From Hortaea werneckii (taxonomy: Eukaryota > Ascomycota > Dothideomycetes > Mycosphaerellales > Teratosphaeriaceae): a DNA stretch of 64,000 nucleotides. The stretch lies in assembly GCA_037044905.1 (NCBI GenBank), contig JBAOKB010000144.1:1178001-1242000 (forward strand), given 5' to 3'. Positions 45,499 to 55,496 of the stretch are shown here, in pieces. Under the pieces are notes generated by a model. The model was not told the origin of the DNA and ran no database searches. It saw only the letters and a program-made list of their open reading frames with translations. The position numbers were made by a program, and so were the translations under genes. Position 1 is the stretch's first letter. Each line of letters begins with the position of its first letter.

Positions 45499-46793
45499 TT
45501 ACAGCTTCGCGACAAAGCCACTCCGGTCCAACTGTTGATTATTAGCAATGGTGCACAACGAGCTCAAACAATAGGTTTCAATTCTTACCTTGACCAGATA
45601 TTCCTTTGTAATATCCTTCACCCTCGTCACGCCCGCCAGACCCATACACAACCTGAACTCATCGCTGAGCAGTCTAATCATCAACTCCACGCCCGCCTGA
45701 CCCTTATAAGCCAGTCCCCAAAGCGCCGGACGACCGACCCAGCAAAAATCCGCACCGAGAGCCAACGCCTTGAAGATATCGGTCCCATGTCTGATGCCGC
45801 CATCGACGTGCACAGGCACCTTCTTCTGTACGGCCTCGACCACCTCGGGAAGAGCGTCAAGGGTGGCGAGTGCGCCGTTTAATTGGCGGCCGCCGTGGTT
45901 TGATACTACGATCCCATCCACGCCGTGATGTACCGCTAGCAGAGCGTCTTCGCCTGTGGCAACGCCTTTCACCCAGACTTCCATCTCGGGACCGCACTCT
46001 TGCTTCAGCCAATCTATGTCCTTCTCCCAGGTAAGCGTCGGGTTAGGGGCGTGAGTGTGGAAAGTTATAGGTCCCTCTGGAGGGACTCTCTTCTCGCCAT
46101 CGAAGTAGCCGGCTTTAGAAGGAGGCTTCGGTTTTCGCTGGTGCGCTTGATTAGGTGAGTTTGGCGTTTGCTCGTCGCCCATCGCCGGTTCTTCATCCTC
46201 AGCGAAATTCGCGACTTTGAAATGCGGTGGCAGCTTGAACTGGTTCCTGATCTCCATGTTTCGTCTGCCGAGATAAGGCGTATCAACAGTAAGGAAGACG
46301 GCCTTGTAGCCTGCCTTCTTCGCACGCGCGATGAGCTTCCGGCTTTTCTCTCGCTCTTCGAAGAGGTACAGTTGCAGGACGTTCGGATTGTCCTCGCTGG
46401 CATCCGCGACATCTTCCAAGCTGGTCGTAGCGAAGCTACTCAATCCCATAGCGATCTTAGCCTTCTTGCATGCCCGTGCTGTTCCAAGCTCACCATCCGG
46501 TGGGCTAAACACTGCATAGCCGTCGGCGCCACGCCAAACCCGCTACTGTTCGTTGTTCCAAAGAGATCCACTGACGTATCAATGTTCGAGACGTCTCGCA
46601 GCACTCGCGGTCGTATCCTGTACTTTCCATACGCATCCAGGTTCTCTTTCAATGTCGAGCCTGAGTCGGCGCCTTCGTTGTAATAGTCCCGGGTCTGCTT
46701 GTCCATCATCTCGTACGCATGTTGTTCCAACTCATCCACGGTCAAGCAATTCAAGTCATGGTCACCCTGACCGGTCGGGCCTTTGACCACCAT
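45499..46793 (-). CDS. FMN-dependent 2-hydroxyacid dehydrogenase/oxidase (one frameshift)
   Basis: A TIM-barrel flavoenzyme of the glycolate oxidase/lactate dehydrogenase family that oxidises an L-2-hydroxyacid. There is no cytochrome b5 domain, so it is not a classic cytochrome b2. The start at 46793 (MVVKGPTGQGDHDLN) is chosen because the family helix LTVDELEQHAYEMMD follows. Motifs include YYNEGADSGSTL, RPRVLRDVSNID, FGVAPTAMQCLAHPDGE (across a lost C near 46498), VFLTVDTPYLGRRN, WVKGVATGEDAL, the active-site SNHGGRQLNG and PVHVDGGIRHGTDIFKALALGA. A Pro/Lys-rich insertion lies before GPITFHTH. A 57-nt intron (45532-45588, donor GTAAGA, branch GCTAATA) sits before the last ten residues. The corrected length is about 412 residues. 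A C-terminal peroxisomal signal is possible: the protein ends VAKL, resembling a degenerate PTS1. Confidence 0.85.
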
Positions 46794-47331
46794 AATGCCT
46801 ATCCAAATGCCTGCCCTCGAATTGTTTATACGTGGTGTAGAGGAGCAGAGTTGCGTGTATGTTCTCAAGTATGATTCGTGAATTCAAAGGGAGGATAGGT
46901 AAGACTCAAGGAGTTGAACGTAAGGTATACCTACTGTTTACCTTAATCTCGATAACCTAGGTCAGATCACAAGTAGCGTTGTTCGATGACGATATCAATC
47001 CATCCTTATTCCTGTTCCTTATCCTCGGAGCGAGGATAGATCGACGTCAATCGCCAATAGTGTGGGGTAGAGTCGGTCGGGAATCTCACAGCCCTTCCAT
47101 CTGCCCTCCATAAGCCGGGCGGGCGGAAGAACGCTACCAAATCCTATCAGTTGCCAACATCCTGTACGGAAGCAACGCTTTCGCCAAGCCAACTGTAAGT
47201 GAAGATCGGAAGCTTATGTTACACAGGTATTGGAAATCTTTGTGGCAAGCTGCTTTTATCACACTTGCAATCGCCATGCTAAACGCCTCGCTCGAACACA
47301 GAAGTCTTTGCCCACGATATGACGTGGACAT
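46794..47331. other. Intergenic region
   Basis: Upstream DNA of the hydroxyacid dehydrogenase (-) and 3' DNA of PDX1 (-). It has AT-rich TACCTAC/CCTAGG-like words near 46930-46965. No gene is seen. Confidence 0.45.
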
Positions 47332-48722
47332 TTACAAGACCAATCTTCCTGGCTCCTTCTCCAAGGCTAACTTGATCCGCGCCAGATACTCGTTTGCTCT
47401 TGCTTCGTCGCCTGATTTGGCAGTGACGCTGAAGACGTTGTCGCCTGTCGTCACACCAATTGCACCAGGTCGGACACTTGGCTTTGGCTTGGTCGCCTTC
47501 TTCGGGGCCAACATGTCGATGATGTCGGGCTTCTTCGTAGACTTGCCTGGAGCTGCAAGAGGCATGGGACCAAGGCTTGTCACTTGTGGCACGTATTGTC
47601 CCCTCGAGGACTTCGCAACCTGGTCGAGGCCAAGGACGGAGTTGAACAGGTCATCTGCTGTCGGCTTGCGGTTCTTGCTCAGTGGCAGGTCCTCGTTCGC
47701 AAGTTCAGACGCACGTGCGATAAAGGTCGAGAGCGGGAGGAAGATGCCAAGGGTATCCTGGACACGCTTCTGCGTCGCAATGACAGCAGAAAGAGAGACT
47801 GGTACTGCAACCTCAGTCTCCTTAGGCAGCTCAGGCTCAGGCGCCTTCGTAGCCTCCTTGGGTGCCTCGGGCTTGGGCGCAGGCTTCGCGAGTTGAATGT
47901 TTGAAAGGTCTAGGTGGGACAGCTTCTCCAATCGCGCGGACGACTGAGCCGGGTAGTCCTTTTGCACCCGGCCAAGATAAGCAAGGACATCGCCCTTGAG
48001 TAATCTACCCTTAGGTCCTGAGGCTGGGATTTTGTCCGCGTCGTCCTTTGTCATACCATTCTGATGCAGCAGGTGCTCGACTGAAGGGTATAGAGGGTAT
48101 GTCTGCTTCTGTGGCTTGCCGCCCTGACTTCCACCTTGCTTCTGCGCAGCGTTCGCTGTTGCTGAGCCATCTGAAGCAGGCTTCGAAGATCCAGATGATT
48201 GTGCAGAGGTTTGAGTGCTCTCCTTGGTCTCCTCCTGCGCTTTCGGGGCTTCTTGCTTCGCTGGTTCCCCAGCATTCGCGCTCGCATCCTCTTGCGGAAT
48301 CTCCAAGCTGTTGATGTCGTCCCCGGCTTCAGCCGTCACCGCGATCCTCTGTCCAACCTTCACACCTTTTGTGCCCTCGCCCTGCATCACTTTGACCAGT
48401 ATACCATCATCCTGAGCCTCAACGTCCATAGTTGCCTTGTCCGTCTCGATCTCCAGCAGCACATCACCCGCAGAGAAAGATTCGCCCTCCTTCAGCTTCC
48501 AGTTCGCAATGTTGCCTTCGGTCATGGTTGGTGACAACGCGGGCATGCTGAAGTTCTGCGCTGCCTCATCGCGTGCAGAGACATGAAAGCCTGCTATAAA
48601 GGTCAGCTCCTAGCCATTTCCCTCTGGCAGTCGCGAAGCTCACCTCTTCGGGCAGCGCACTTGGGCGCATATCTGCTTACCAGGCGGGCTGAGAGCCTCG
48701 CAGTGCCACCGATGCTCGCCAT
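47332..48722 (-). CDS. PDX1: Pyruvate dehydrogenase complex protein X (E3-binding protein)
   Basis: Mitochondrial matrix subunit that tethers dihydrolipoamide dehydrogenase (E3) to the pyruvate dehydrogenase core. Two exons, 48722-48644 and 48590-47332, with a 53-nt intron, give 445 residues without frame errors. Exon 1 encodes a presequence, MASIGGTARLSARLVSRY. The junction yields GFHVSARDEAAQNFSMPALSP. The lipoyl domain carries the lipoylated lysine in IETDKATMDVEA. A Gln/Ser/Ala linker leads to the E3-binding domain (YPSVEHLLHQNG, then KIPASGPKGRLLKGDVLAYLG). The C-terminal part lacks the E2 catalytic HxxxDG motif, which separates this from dihydrolipoamide acetyltransferase. It is divergent from a gene for another mitochondrial protein. 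Confidence 0.92.
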
Positions 48723-48913
48723 TGCTGCTCAATTGACCTCTGCAAGACTGTTCCGACGGATTTGAGAACAGCAATGGGGCCACTTGACAGCGGAATATGT
48801 TTTCTTGCACACCTGATCTATTGTTGGGACCGGAAGCCGTGAGATGGTCACTGCGTTCCCCGAAATTCTCCGCGGGCTTCGACTTCAGACTTCATGCACG
48901 AAGCACGCGTGTG

Positions 48914-48919
48914 CACGTG
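48914..48919 (+). promoter_or_regulatory. CACGTG in the PDX1/mitochondrial-protein divergent promoter
   Basis: An E-box core between two divergent genes for mitochondrial proteins, 75 bp from one start codon and 192 bp from the other. Confidence 0.3.
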
Positions 48920-48993
48920 TCGCGAGGGCTCAGAGGCTGATGCAAGGGGAACATCGATAAGCAAAGACAGCGTGACCAAAGAAAGTGCTTGCC

Positions 48994-49986
48994 ATGTCTC
49001 TACCGTTTCAATGTTTCTTGCGTCTTCCAGGATGCATAAGGCGTCAGGCTTTGCTGGACGCAATCCCGCCGCGAGCGCCCCTCAGGAAGGTCGACACCAG
49101 CACAATCACAAGAGGACGATTCTTCAGTAATACTACCAATGTATTTGCCCGCGCAAAGCCAGCGCGACCATCTTCACACCCTGCAGCGGCTCCTCCAAAG
49201 CTTCAATCAGGATCGCCACCCGTGGCGTCCAGAAAACCAAAATCTTACGCCGATGCGCTGCTGGACTCCGGCCCCGAAATCCTTATATACAAGAGCCCCA
49301 ATCACCGCTCTTTTGCCTACTTCTCCTGGCTTTGCGGCGGCATGCTAATGTTCGGAGGGTACAATTGGGCCCTTCTCACCTCGCTGGAGCCACCGGGAGA
49401 TGAAACGAACCCGAAGCCCAAGAAGTCATGGCTCGTCAAGTCGACCGCAATGTTCGTGGCCTTGTTCTTCACCGTCCTGGGAACGTCCGTCATGCTGGCT
49501 CCCTCGAAGACCATCCGGAAGATCTCCGCCCAGGCTGCCAGCAAGAGCGGCAACACTAAGGGCATGCTATTGTATTGTGAGATAGAGGGATTCCTGCCCT
49601 TCCAGAAAAACCGCACCATCATGGCTACACGCCCGGAATCCCTGCTTGATCGCCGAGTGTCCGCGCAAGACATCGAATTCTCTTCCGTCCCACTGTCGGC
49701 CGCCCAGGCATTTACCGCGGACCCAAAGCCCTTTGCGGAGCCTCTGATAAAGCCTACAGGGGGCATGATCTCTCGTGCTTGGGACGATCTGCGGATAAAC
49801 ACGCGCCGTATGTTTTACCGCGATGGCTTTGCTTATATTCGTTTCACGGATTATGGCAGCTACAAGATCGACCTTCAGAACTGCGAGTTGCTGGACAACG
49901 GCCGAGCACTGGAGCATTTGACAGTGCCTGATCCGGACAAAGGCGTCGGAGCCATTGCACTGTTCAGGAGGAAATTCCTCGTTTAG
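48994..49986 (+). CDS. Predicted mitochondrial membrane protein, unknown function
   Basis: An intact single-exon gene of 330 residues. ATG 48994 is used (an upstream in-frame codon at 48985 is GTG). The N-terminus MSLPFQCFLRLPGCIRRQALLDAI is basic and amphipathic, like a matrix presequence. Two hydrophobic spans follow, SFAYFSWLCGGMLMFGGYN and STAMFVALFFTVLGTSVMLA, separated by a short polar loop. The C-terminal about 170 residues are soluble (LLYCEIEGFLPFQKN, MISRAWDDLRINTRRMFYR, YIRFTDYGSYKID). The topology recalls TMEM223/TMEM70-like assembly factors of the inner membrane, but I cannot assign the family. It shares a 271-bp divergent promoter with PDX1, which fits a mitochondrial role. Confidence 0.65.
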   Translation: MSLPFQCFLRLPGCIRRQALLDAIPPRAPLRKVDTSTITRGRFFSNTTNVFARAKPARPSSHPAAAPPKLQSGSPPVASRKPKSYADALLDSGPEILIYKSPNHRSFAYFSWLCGGMLMFGGYNWALLTSLEPPGDETNPKPKKSWLVKSTAMFVALFFTVLGTSVMLAPSKTIRKISAQAASKSGNTKGMLLYCEIEGFLPFQKNRTIMATRPESLLDRRVSAQDIEFSSVPLSAAQAFTADPKPFAEPLIKPTGGMISRAWDDLRINTRRMFYRDGFAYIRFTDYGSYKIDLQNCELLDNGRALEHLTVPDPDKGVGAIALFRRKFLV

Positions 49987-50062
49987 CATGAGATTTTGGA
50001 GAGGTAAACAGAGGTAGTTGTGGTAATTGTACATATAACACCTGTACTATATTCTACATCGA

Positions 50063-52726
50063 TTATCTGTCTCGTATAGGCCGCTCCACAATCGCGACTT
50101 CCAGCGGCGCGTCTTGGTCTCCACTTCTCTCATCTTCAAGTCGCACCATTCCTAATATAGGTCGATACTTGAAAGTCAACCACCAGTTCTTCTTCGCCTC
50201 CATTTCTCCCTCTAACTGTGCGGCTTCGCCATCCTCGTCGCCACTGCTTCTTAGCCGGGTCAACTGCAGACCTTCCTCGTCATCGTCGTCATCCTCAATG
50301 GCTGATTTGCGCTTCGGCGTCATATCGATCTCCGTCCATCGTCCATTGTCTTGTCTTCTGACTGAGTCAATGGCGCCGTCTCGACGGGAGACATCGACCT
50401 TGTCACCTGCTCCGCTAGTGCCCTTATGTTTCTTGCGAGCCATCTCGTCATCAGGCTCACTGCGTCTTCGTCGCCGCCGCTTGAGAAGCTGGGCGCTTTC
50501 TGCATCCGCGAGGTCCTTCGTGGTGTCAAGCATAAATACCCAGCTGTTACCGTGGATCCACACGCGCTCACGTGGCTCGTCCCAAACAGCCCCGATGGCT
50601 CGGTCCTTGATCCTGGTGAAATCCTCTGGGAGAGCAGCGGTTGGATTACGTTTGCTCCATTCGCTCAGTCTGCCAGCAAGCACATCCAATTCATGCATCT
50701 GGTGCCTGGAGGTCAACACCCAGAGCATGTGCTGGCCTGTCGGAAGTTCGTGAGAGTGTGCATGAGGGTTGTGGCGGGTAGAATGAACCCCAGGGTTCCC
50801 ATTGACAGTCTTTGCAGCGCCCTTCTGGGGTCGGAAGTTCATGACAAGCGGTGCCGATTCCAGCTTGGGTAGCAGATTGCCGGCAGGGTTGTCTGCCCAG
50901 TGTTGGCCGAAGTAGATAACATCTTCGTCGTCGTCATCCGAAGAATCTGAGCTGGAATCCGACATATCGTCGTCCGAGCCCTTATCAGAATCGTGCTTCG
51001 CGCGGTCAATAGCAGGTGCAGTGGAGTCTTCGTGCCCTTCTAAAACCCATGAATCCAAAAAGCCAGACAAATCTCCAACAACTAGGACTGAACTGTCAGG
51101 CGCCCACGCCATACGAGAGATGGCGCGATCGTACTGCTCGTACGCGCTGCTTTGTGCTTGGCGATGGCGACGTTCTAACTCCGCTGTCTGCGACAGGCAT
51201 CGCAAACGCTTCGGCTGATCTGGCTCAGCAGCAAAGCGTGCAACGTGTACCTCGCTGTCGGGCGTGACCGAAGCGAGCCATTTGCCATCTGGCGAGAAGC
51301 TCAGCATACGCGCGCCAAGCGTCGCAAGACTCTTTGGCAAATCGACTTTGCGCACTGCGAGGCTTTCGGTGTCCAGTCGGCGCTTGAGCTGGAATACCTT
51401 CAGCGCAGTGCTGGTCGACACAGCTAGCAGCTTGCCGTCTCCGGAAACAGAAGCACTACGGACGCTGTCCTTCGTGTCCAACGTAAGCTTCGCGACAAGC
51501 TTCCGCGGTCTCTCAGCATCAAGCGAGGAGTCTGCGCCAGGCAGTCGAGCAATGCGCCAAATCAGGACACTCTTCTCCCACCAGCAGACGAGCAACCTCG
51601 CCTTCGGCGCACTTGTGACTTGAGGCTCCTGTGGAAGAGTTGGAAGGAATCGAACGTTCTCCTTACCATACTCGCGCAAGGGAGTAGCAACAGGCGTCAT
51701 ATCACTGCCGCCAGAAATGACGACACTCATGCGGCTGCTGTCAAATGCGGCCATAGCTTTGACCTCGCCGTTATGCATTCGTCGGTGACTGCTCTTTGCC
51801 CAGCTATTCCGGCCACCGTCATTCGCGGATTGCCGGTAAACTGCCATCTTTCCGTCCAAGCTTCCTGAGAAGATAGTCTTGCCGTCGCTGCTAGTGATGA
51901 GATCCAAGCAGTCGCTATCATGGCCAGTTAACCGTCGTGAGAGGGCGTAGTGCTTTCCATCCCAGATCCTGACCTCCCCGTTCGAGTCACCGGATACAAT
52001 GTCGCCATTGGGTAAGATCTTGACCTGCCAAACCAAAGCCGTCTTGGGTGCGCCTGGAAGACCAGTACCCAAGCTCATCTGACGCAGCTGTGAACCATTT
52101 CTGGTGTCGTAGATACGGATCATGCTGTCCGCGAAGCCAGCTACGACAACCTCAGGCTTTTGGTACGTGATACACATGCATCGAGCTTTCTTGCCCGAGA
52201 CGCGAGCCAGGTTACGCTTGAACTGCAAGTCATCGTCCGCAGTGGACAAGAGGACGAGCGCGCCGTCGCCACAGCCAGCAACGATATCTTGTGACCTCGC
52301 TTCTTCGTCCTTCTTTTGTGCTTTCCACCGCGGCTGTGATGCGAAGCACCAGACCTCGCTAAAGTTACCCGTGGACCGTCTCTTCACCATACCCGTGCCA
52401 AGATCCCATTCGGCCACGTTTGGAGAGGATGCGATGCTAAACAGTCGCTGCTGCCCCGGTGTAGCGTTCCCGTCACCATCTACCTCATCTGGATCTTGAG
52501 TCCATGCCAGGCCATCAATGCTTTTTCCATCCCCAAGGAAGACTGCCTCTTGCACCCATGCGCCCTTCTGAGGGTTCCATATCTCAATATTGCCGTTTGA
52601 CCGGCCAATCGCGAGCTTCAGGGCGGGCAGAGGTCCCGTGTAGCCTGCATCGCTCGTCCTGGAAAATGCGAGCGCGCTGATCGAAGACGTCGGATATGGG
52701 ACGAATCGGGCCCGATGAACGTCCAT
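50063..52726 (-). CDS. UTP4: UTP4 (cirhin), WD40 subunit of the small-subunit processome
   Basis: Nucleolar t-UTP/UtpA subunit required for pre-18S rRNA processing. An intact single exon of 887 residues with the start at ATG 52726, giving MDVHRARFVPYPTSSISALAF, the conserved opening. WD-type repeats follow (KLAIGRSNGNIEIWNP, QRLFSIASSPNVAEWDLGTG, DIVSGDSNGEVRIWDGKH, TIFSGSLDGKMAVYR and others) and form tandem beta-propellers. The fungal insertions are acidic (SDSSSDSSDDDDEDVIYFG), with a basic nucleolar-type stretch (LLKRRRRRRSEPDDE). An upstream in-frame extension of 12 residues exists but has no ATG supported by the family. The 3' end converges with the preceding mitochondrial gene, 76 bp apart. 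Confidence 0.93.
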   Translation of the reverse strand: MDVHRARFVPYPTSSISALAFSRTSDAGYTGPLPALKLAIGRSNGNIEIWNPQKGAWVQEAVFLGDGKSIDGLAWTQDPDEVDGDGNATPGQQRLFSIASSPNVAEWDLGTGMVKRRSTGNFSEVWCFASQPRWKAQKKDEEARSQDIVAGCGDGALVLLSTADDDLQFKRNLARVSGKKARCMCITYQKPEVVVAGFADSMIRIYDTRNGSQLRQMSLGTGLPGAPKTALVWQVKILPNGDIVSGDSNGEVRIWDGKHYALSRRLTGHDSDCLDLITSSDGKTIFSGSLDGKMAVYRQSANDGGRNSWAKSSHRRMHNGEVKAMAAFDSSRMSVVISGGSDMTPVATPLREYGKENVRFLPTLPQEPQVTSAPKARLLVCWWEKSVLIWRIARLPGADSSLDAERPRKLVAKLTLDTKDSVRSASVSGDGKLLAVSTSTALKVFQLKRRLDTESLAVRKVDLPKSLATLGARMLSFSPDGKWLASVTPDSEVHVARFAAEPDQPKRLRCLSQTAELERRHRQAQSSAYEQYDRAISRMAWAPDSSVLVVGDLSGFLDSWVLEGHEDSTAPAIDRAKHDSDKGSDDDMSDSSSDSSDDDDEDVIYFGQHWADNPAGNLLPKLESAPLVMNFRPQKGAAKTVNGNPGVHSTRHNPHAHSHELPTGQHMLWVLTSRHQMHELDVLAGRLSEWSKRNPTAALPEDFTRIKDRAIGAVWDEPRERVWIHGNSWVFMLDTTKDLADAESAQLLKRRRRRRSEPDDEMARKKHKGTSGAGDKVDVSRRDGAIDSVRRQDNGRWTEIDMTPKRKSAIEDDDDDEEGLQLTRLRSSGDEDGEAAQLEGEMEAKKNWWLTFKYRPILGMVRLEDERSGDQDAPLEVAIVERPIRDR

Positions 52727-54036
52727 GATATAGGTAGCCCCGGTCGCCAAATATTTCGACACCTGTCTGCCCTAAGCCTGGTGTCTTCAGGGGCAGAATG
52801 ATTGCATGCCCCGTGGTTGGGTATTGTTGCGGCAACTGGGACAGCTGCTGGTTGCTTTCAAAATTTCGAGCTTGATTGCTCGCAAGGTTTCAACGGCTGC
52901 AGAGGGCCGGCCCGTGAGCGGCTATCTGGATAGCCGAGTCCGGTCTTCGGTATGCCGATACCCCACAGGCTCGCTTCCATGTTTCCCGAGTCTACAGCAG
53001 CAGTTTGGCACGCAGGTGGCATTGGCGTTTGTTCGGATCACTACTACCTGGGCTTCTTGATGCTTCCAACTACGTGATTAGTCTAAGTGATGTCGTCTAT
53101 TTCTAATAGTGTCGGTCAGGCGAGAGGCACTGTCTCTCTGAAATCAGCCCGCGCTAAAGAACATCGCTAAATGCAATGAGACGCAGAAAAGCCATTGGCG
53201 ATTATCTACCTATTCTGCAGCACAGAATCCGCAGTGGATTTTCATCCTGCCCAAGAGCCTTCATATTGGACATCAGTGGCACACAGTGCCTGGTGCAACA
53301 GGTTTGAGAGTCGAGACCTTCAGCAAACAAATATAAGGGATTACAGCGCAGCACAGCTGCATCGGCTTCATAACCGAGCCATTATGCTCGACCCCTAATA
53401 ACATAACGTGGAAATCGGCACGAGTACTTCGTCATCATTTCACGTGAGACGAGCGCTGACTCGACAGTGACATATATGGATTGGCCTGGGGGAAAAAGAA
53501 GATACCGGTGAATTAACTCAAGTACTAGGTGAACGTATGTCGAACAGGGGTATCTGCCGCTGATTAAATATGACAAAGACCGCTACTTCATGGAGGTTTC
53601 TTGAAAAGATCAAAAAAAAATTCTTCCCGCGTATTCCGCAAATCGCCCCTCATTTCCATCGTAGATTTGAAGCCCACCTCGCTTTGGGCCGAGCTGGCAA
53701 GTGGTGACGAGTGGATGGTCCGTAGAAAGAGACTCTATTCTTTCTGCATTCTGAAGCCCGCTGCTAATTATGCTGGTGCTTTTTGGGGTTTTGACTTCTT
53801 TCCGTCCCATTCTCTGAAATGTTAAAAACGAATACCCGCCCACTCCATGATTCCCCAGCCCACGACTGTCAGGCGAATATTACATAAGAAATGCTAATGT
53901 TTTCCTTTCCAAAGATAGACACGCTAATGCTTGATATGCTATGACATTTGTGTTACAACAGGGCCGCCGTAAAGGGGCGGTATTGTCACAGCCGGTTTGT
54001 GATGGCTTGCGACTTTCGTCTGAAATGAGACGCTTC
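52727..54036. other. Intergenic region UTP4/G1 cyclin
   Basis: About 1.3 kb holding the UTP4 promoter and the cyclin 3' region. One CACGTG lies at 53441-53446. Short open frames here lack any family feature. No RNA gene is recognised. Confidence 0.5.
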
Positions 54037-55496
54037 TTATTGTACGTACTGCACATACTGTGGTTGTGGAGCTTGTGCAATGAAGTGCATTTGCTGCTGT
54101 TGCTCCGCACTTGGAGGTGGTGTTGGCGTGCAGGCATTGACCCGTGGCATCAAGCCCTGGTTCATGCCGTAGCCAGTGTTCCCGCAGTAGTCTTTGTCGG
54201 GCGTGATCGGTGGGGTGAGCACACCCGTCGGCACGCTTGAGTAACCAGGCTTCTGTGGGGTTGAAGGAGTCAGATATACGTTGGCAGTCGGAGCCGAGTC
54301 GATCTCCATGGTCGGGACATCGTTGGTAGGGGCCTGGGTACCGCGCTGAGCCAACATCGCCTGCCTCTGCAAGAACATCTCGATGGTGTTCGACACCGAA
54401 GAGAGCTGAGGCGAAGCGTACTTGCGCCGCAGAGCTTGCGAGGGTTGGCTGAGGTAGTTGGATAGGTTGAGAACAACTTGGGGCTCGTAGCGAGCAGACC
54501 AGTCCGAGAAGCGAGGCTGAGGACGAGACAGGATGCATCGCGCGAGCGCCAGGGCTGAACGAGCCATCAGCGATGGACGTACAGGGATGAACTCCTTGTG
54601 GTACAGGGCAAGCTCGGTGATGTACCATGACATGTGCTCCAGCTCTGGGTCGAACGAGACCTCGGTGAGCGCCAACTGCAAGAAGCTAGTGACGGTAGGG
54701 TGGCCAACAATCCAGTTCAGGGTCTGGAGTACGTGCCACTCCATTTGAGTGAACATGTCATCGTCGTACAGAGAGCAGCACATGGACTTGAGCTCACGGA
54801 TAGTGGGCACACGCTCTTTCCGATCACCGTACTTGGCAGCAATCAATAGCGCAGCACAGCCGACAAGCTGGTAGTGGCGCTTGTAGACTACACGTCGAGA
54901 ACAGTATCGGTCCAAAAGGTTCACGGCAAGGTGCAGGGTCTCGGGAAGGAGCTGAAACGCATGGTGTGCTTCGAGCAAGAAGTCCAAAAGGTAGGGCCGC
55001 ATGAACCATTGGATCTCCGTTTGGATTTCAATGGATTGGATGTCGGGCATGGTCTCAGACTGTTTGGCCGTTAGCACGAATAAGTGGATGCGTGACATAG
55101 TTGACTGACCTCCATATATTCCATGTGGTCCAGGACGTCCTCTTGGTATTCCTCTGCTGTGGCGCGGGACAGCTCCTCTGCGAGAGCCTTCTGTCTGAGC
55201 TTGGCAACACCTCGTGCTCTCTCGCGCTCTATGGCTGCTCGTGCGAATATGCCGTCATCGTTCTCGTGGCTCTCGACGAAGTATGAGTCGCAGTAACCGT
55301 AAGCTGGAAACGGCTGCGGAGGCTGTTGGTAGGCCATGGCGGTATCGGTTGGATAGTCGGGGAGGGTCGAGGTCAGTTCTCCAGGATTGACCGTGTCTTG
55401 TGTCGGTGAGTCGGGTAAGGGTTGATCTGCACAGAATCGTGCGAAGGAATGGCTGTTCAGCAATTGAACGGTATTAGAGATCGTAGCGCCTGTCGT
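54037..55496 (-). CDS. G1/S-type cyclin, first exon not identified
   Basis: A Cln-type cyclin that would activate the main Cdk at G1/S. The cyclin box reads IQTEIQWFMRPYLLDFLLEAH, LPETLHLAVNLLDRYCSRR and YQLVGCAALLIAAKYGDRK, with MEWHVLQTLNW and the second fold after it. The C-terminus is Pro/Gln-rich with TPP and SP/TP sites, as expected for phospho-regulated cyclins. The intron 55060-55109 (50 nt, branch GCTAAC) joins EYMESETMPDIQ. Upstream the same frame is open to 55496, directly after a CGCCTAG splice acceptor, and contains NSHSFARFCADQPLPDSPTQ. It has no ATG before 55337, so an upstream exon with the true start is probable. Initiation at ATG 55337 (MAYQQPPQPFPAYGY) is the alternative. 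Confidence 0.87.
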
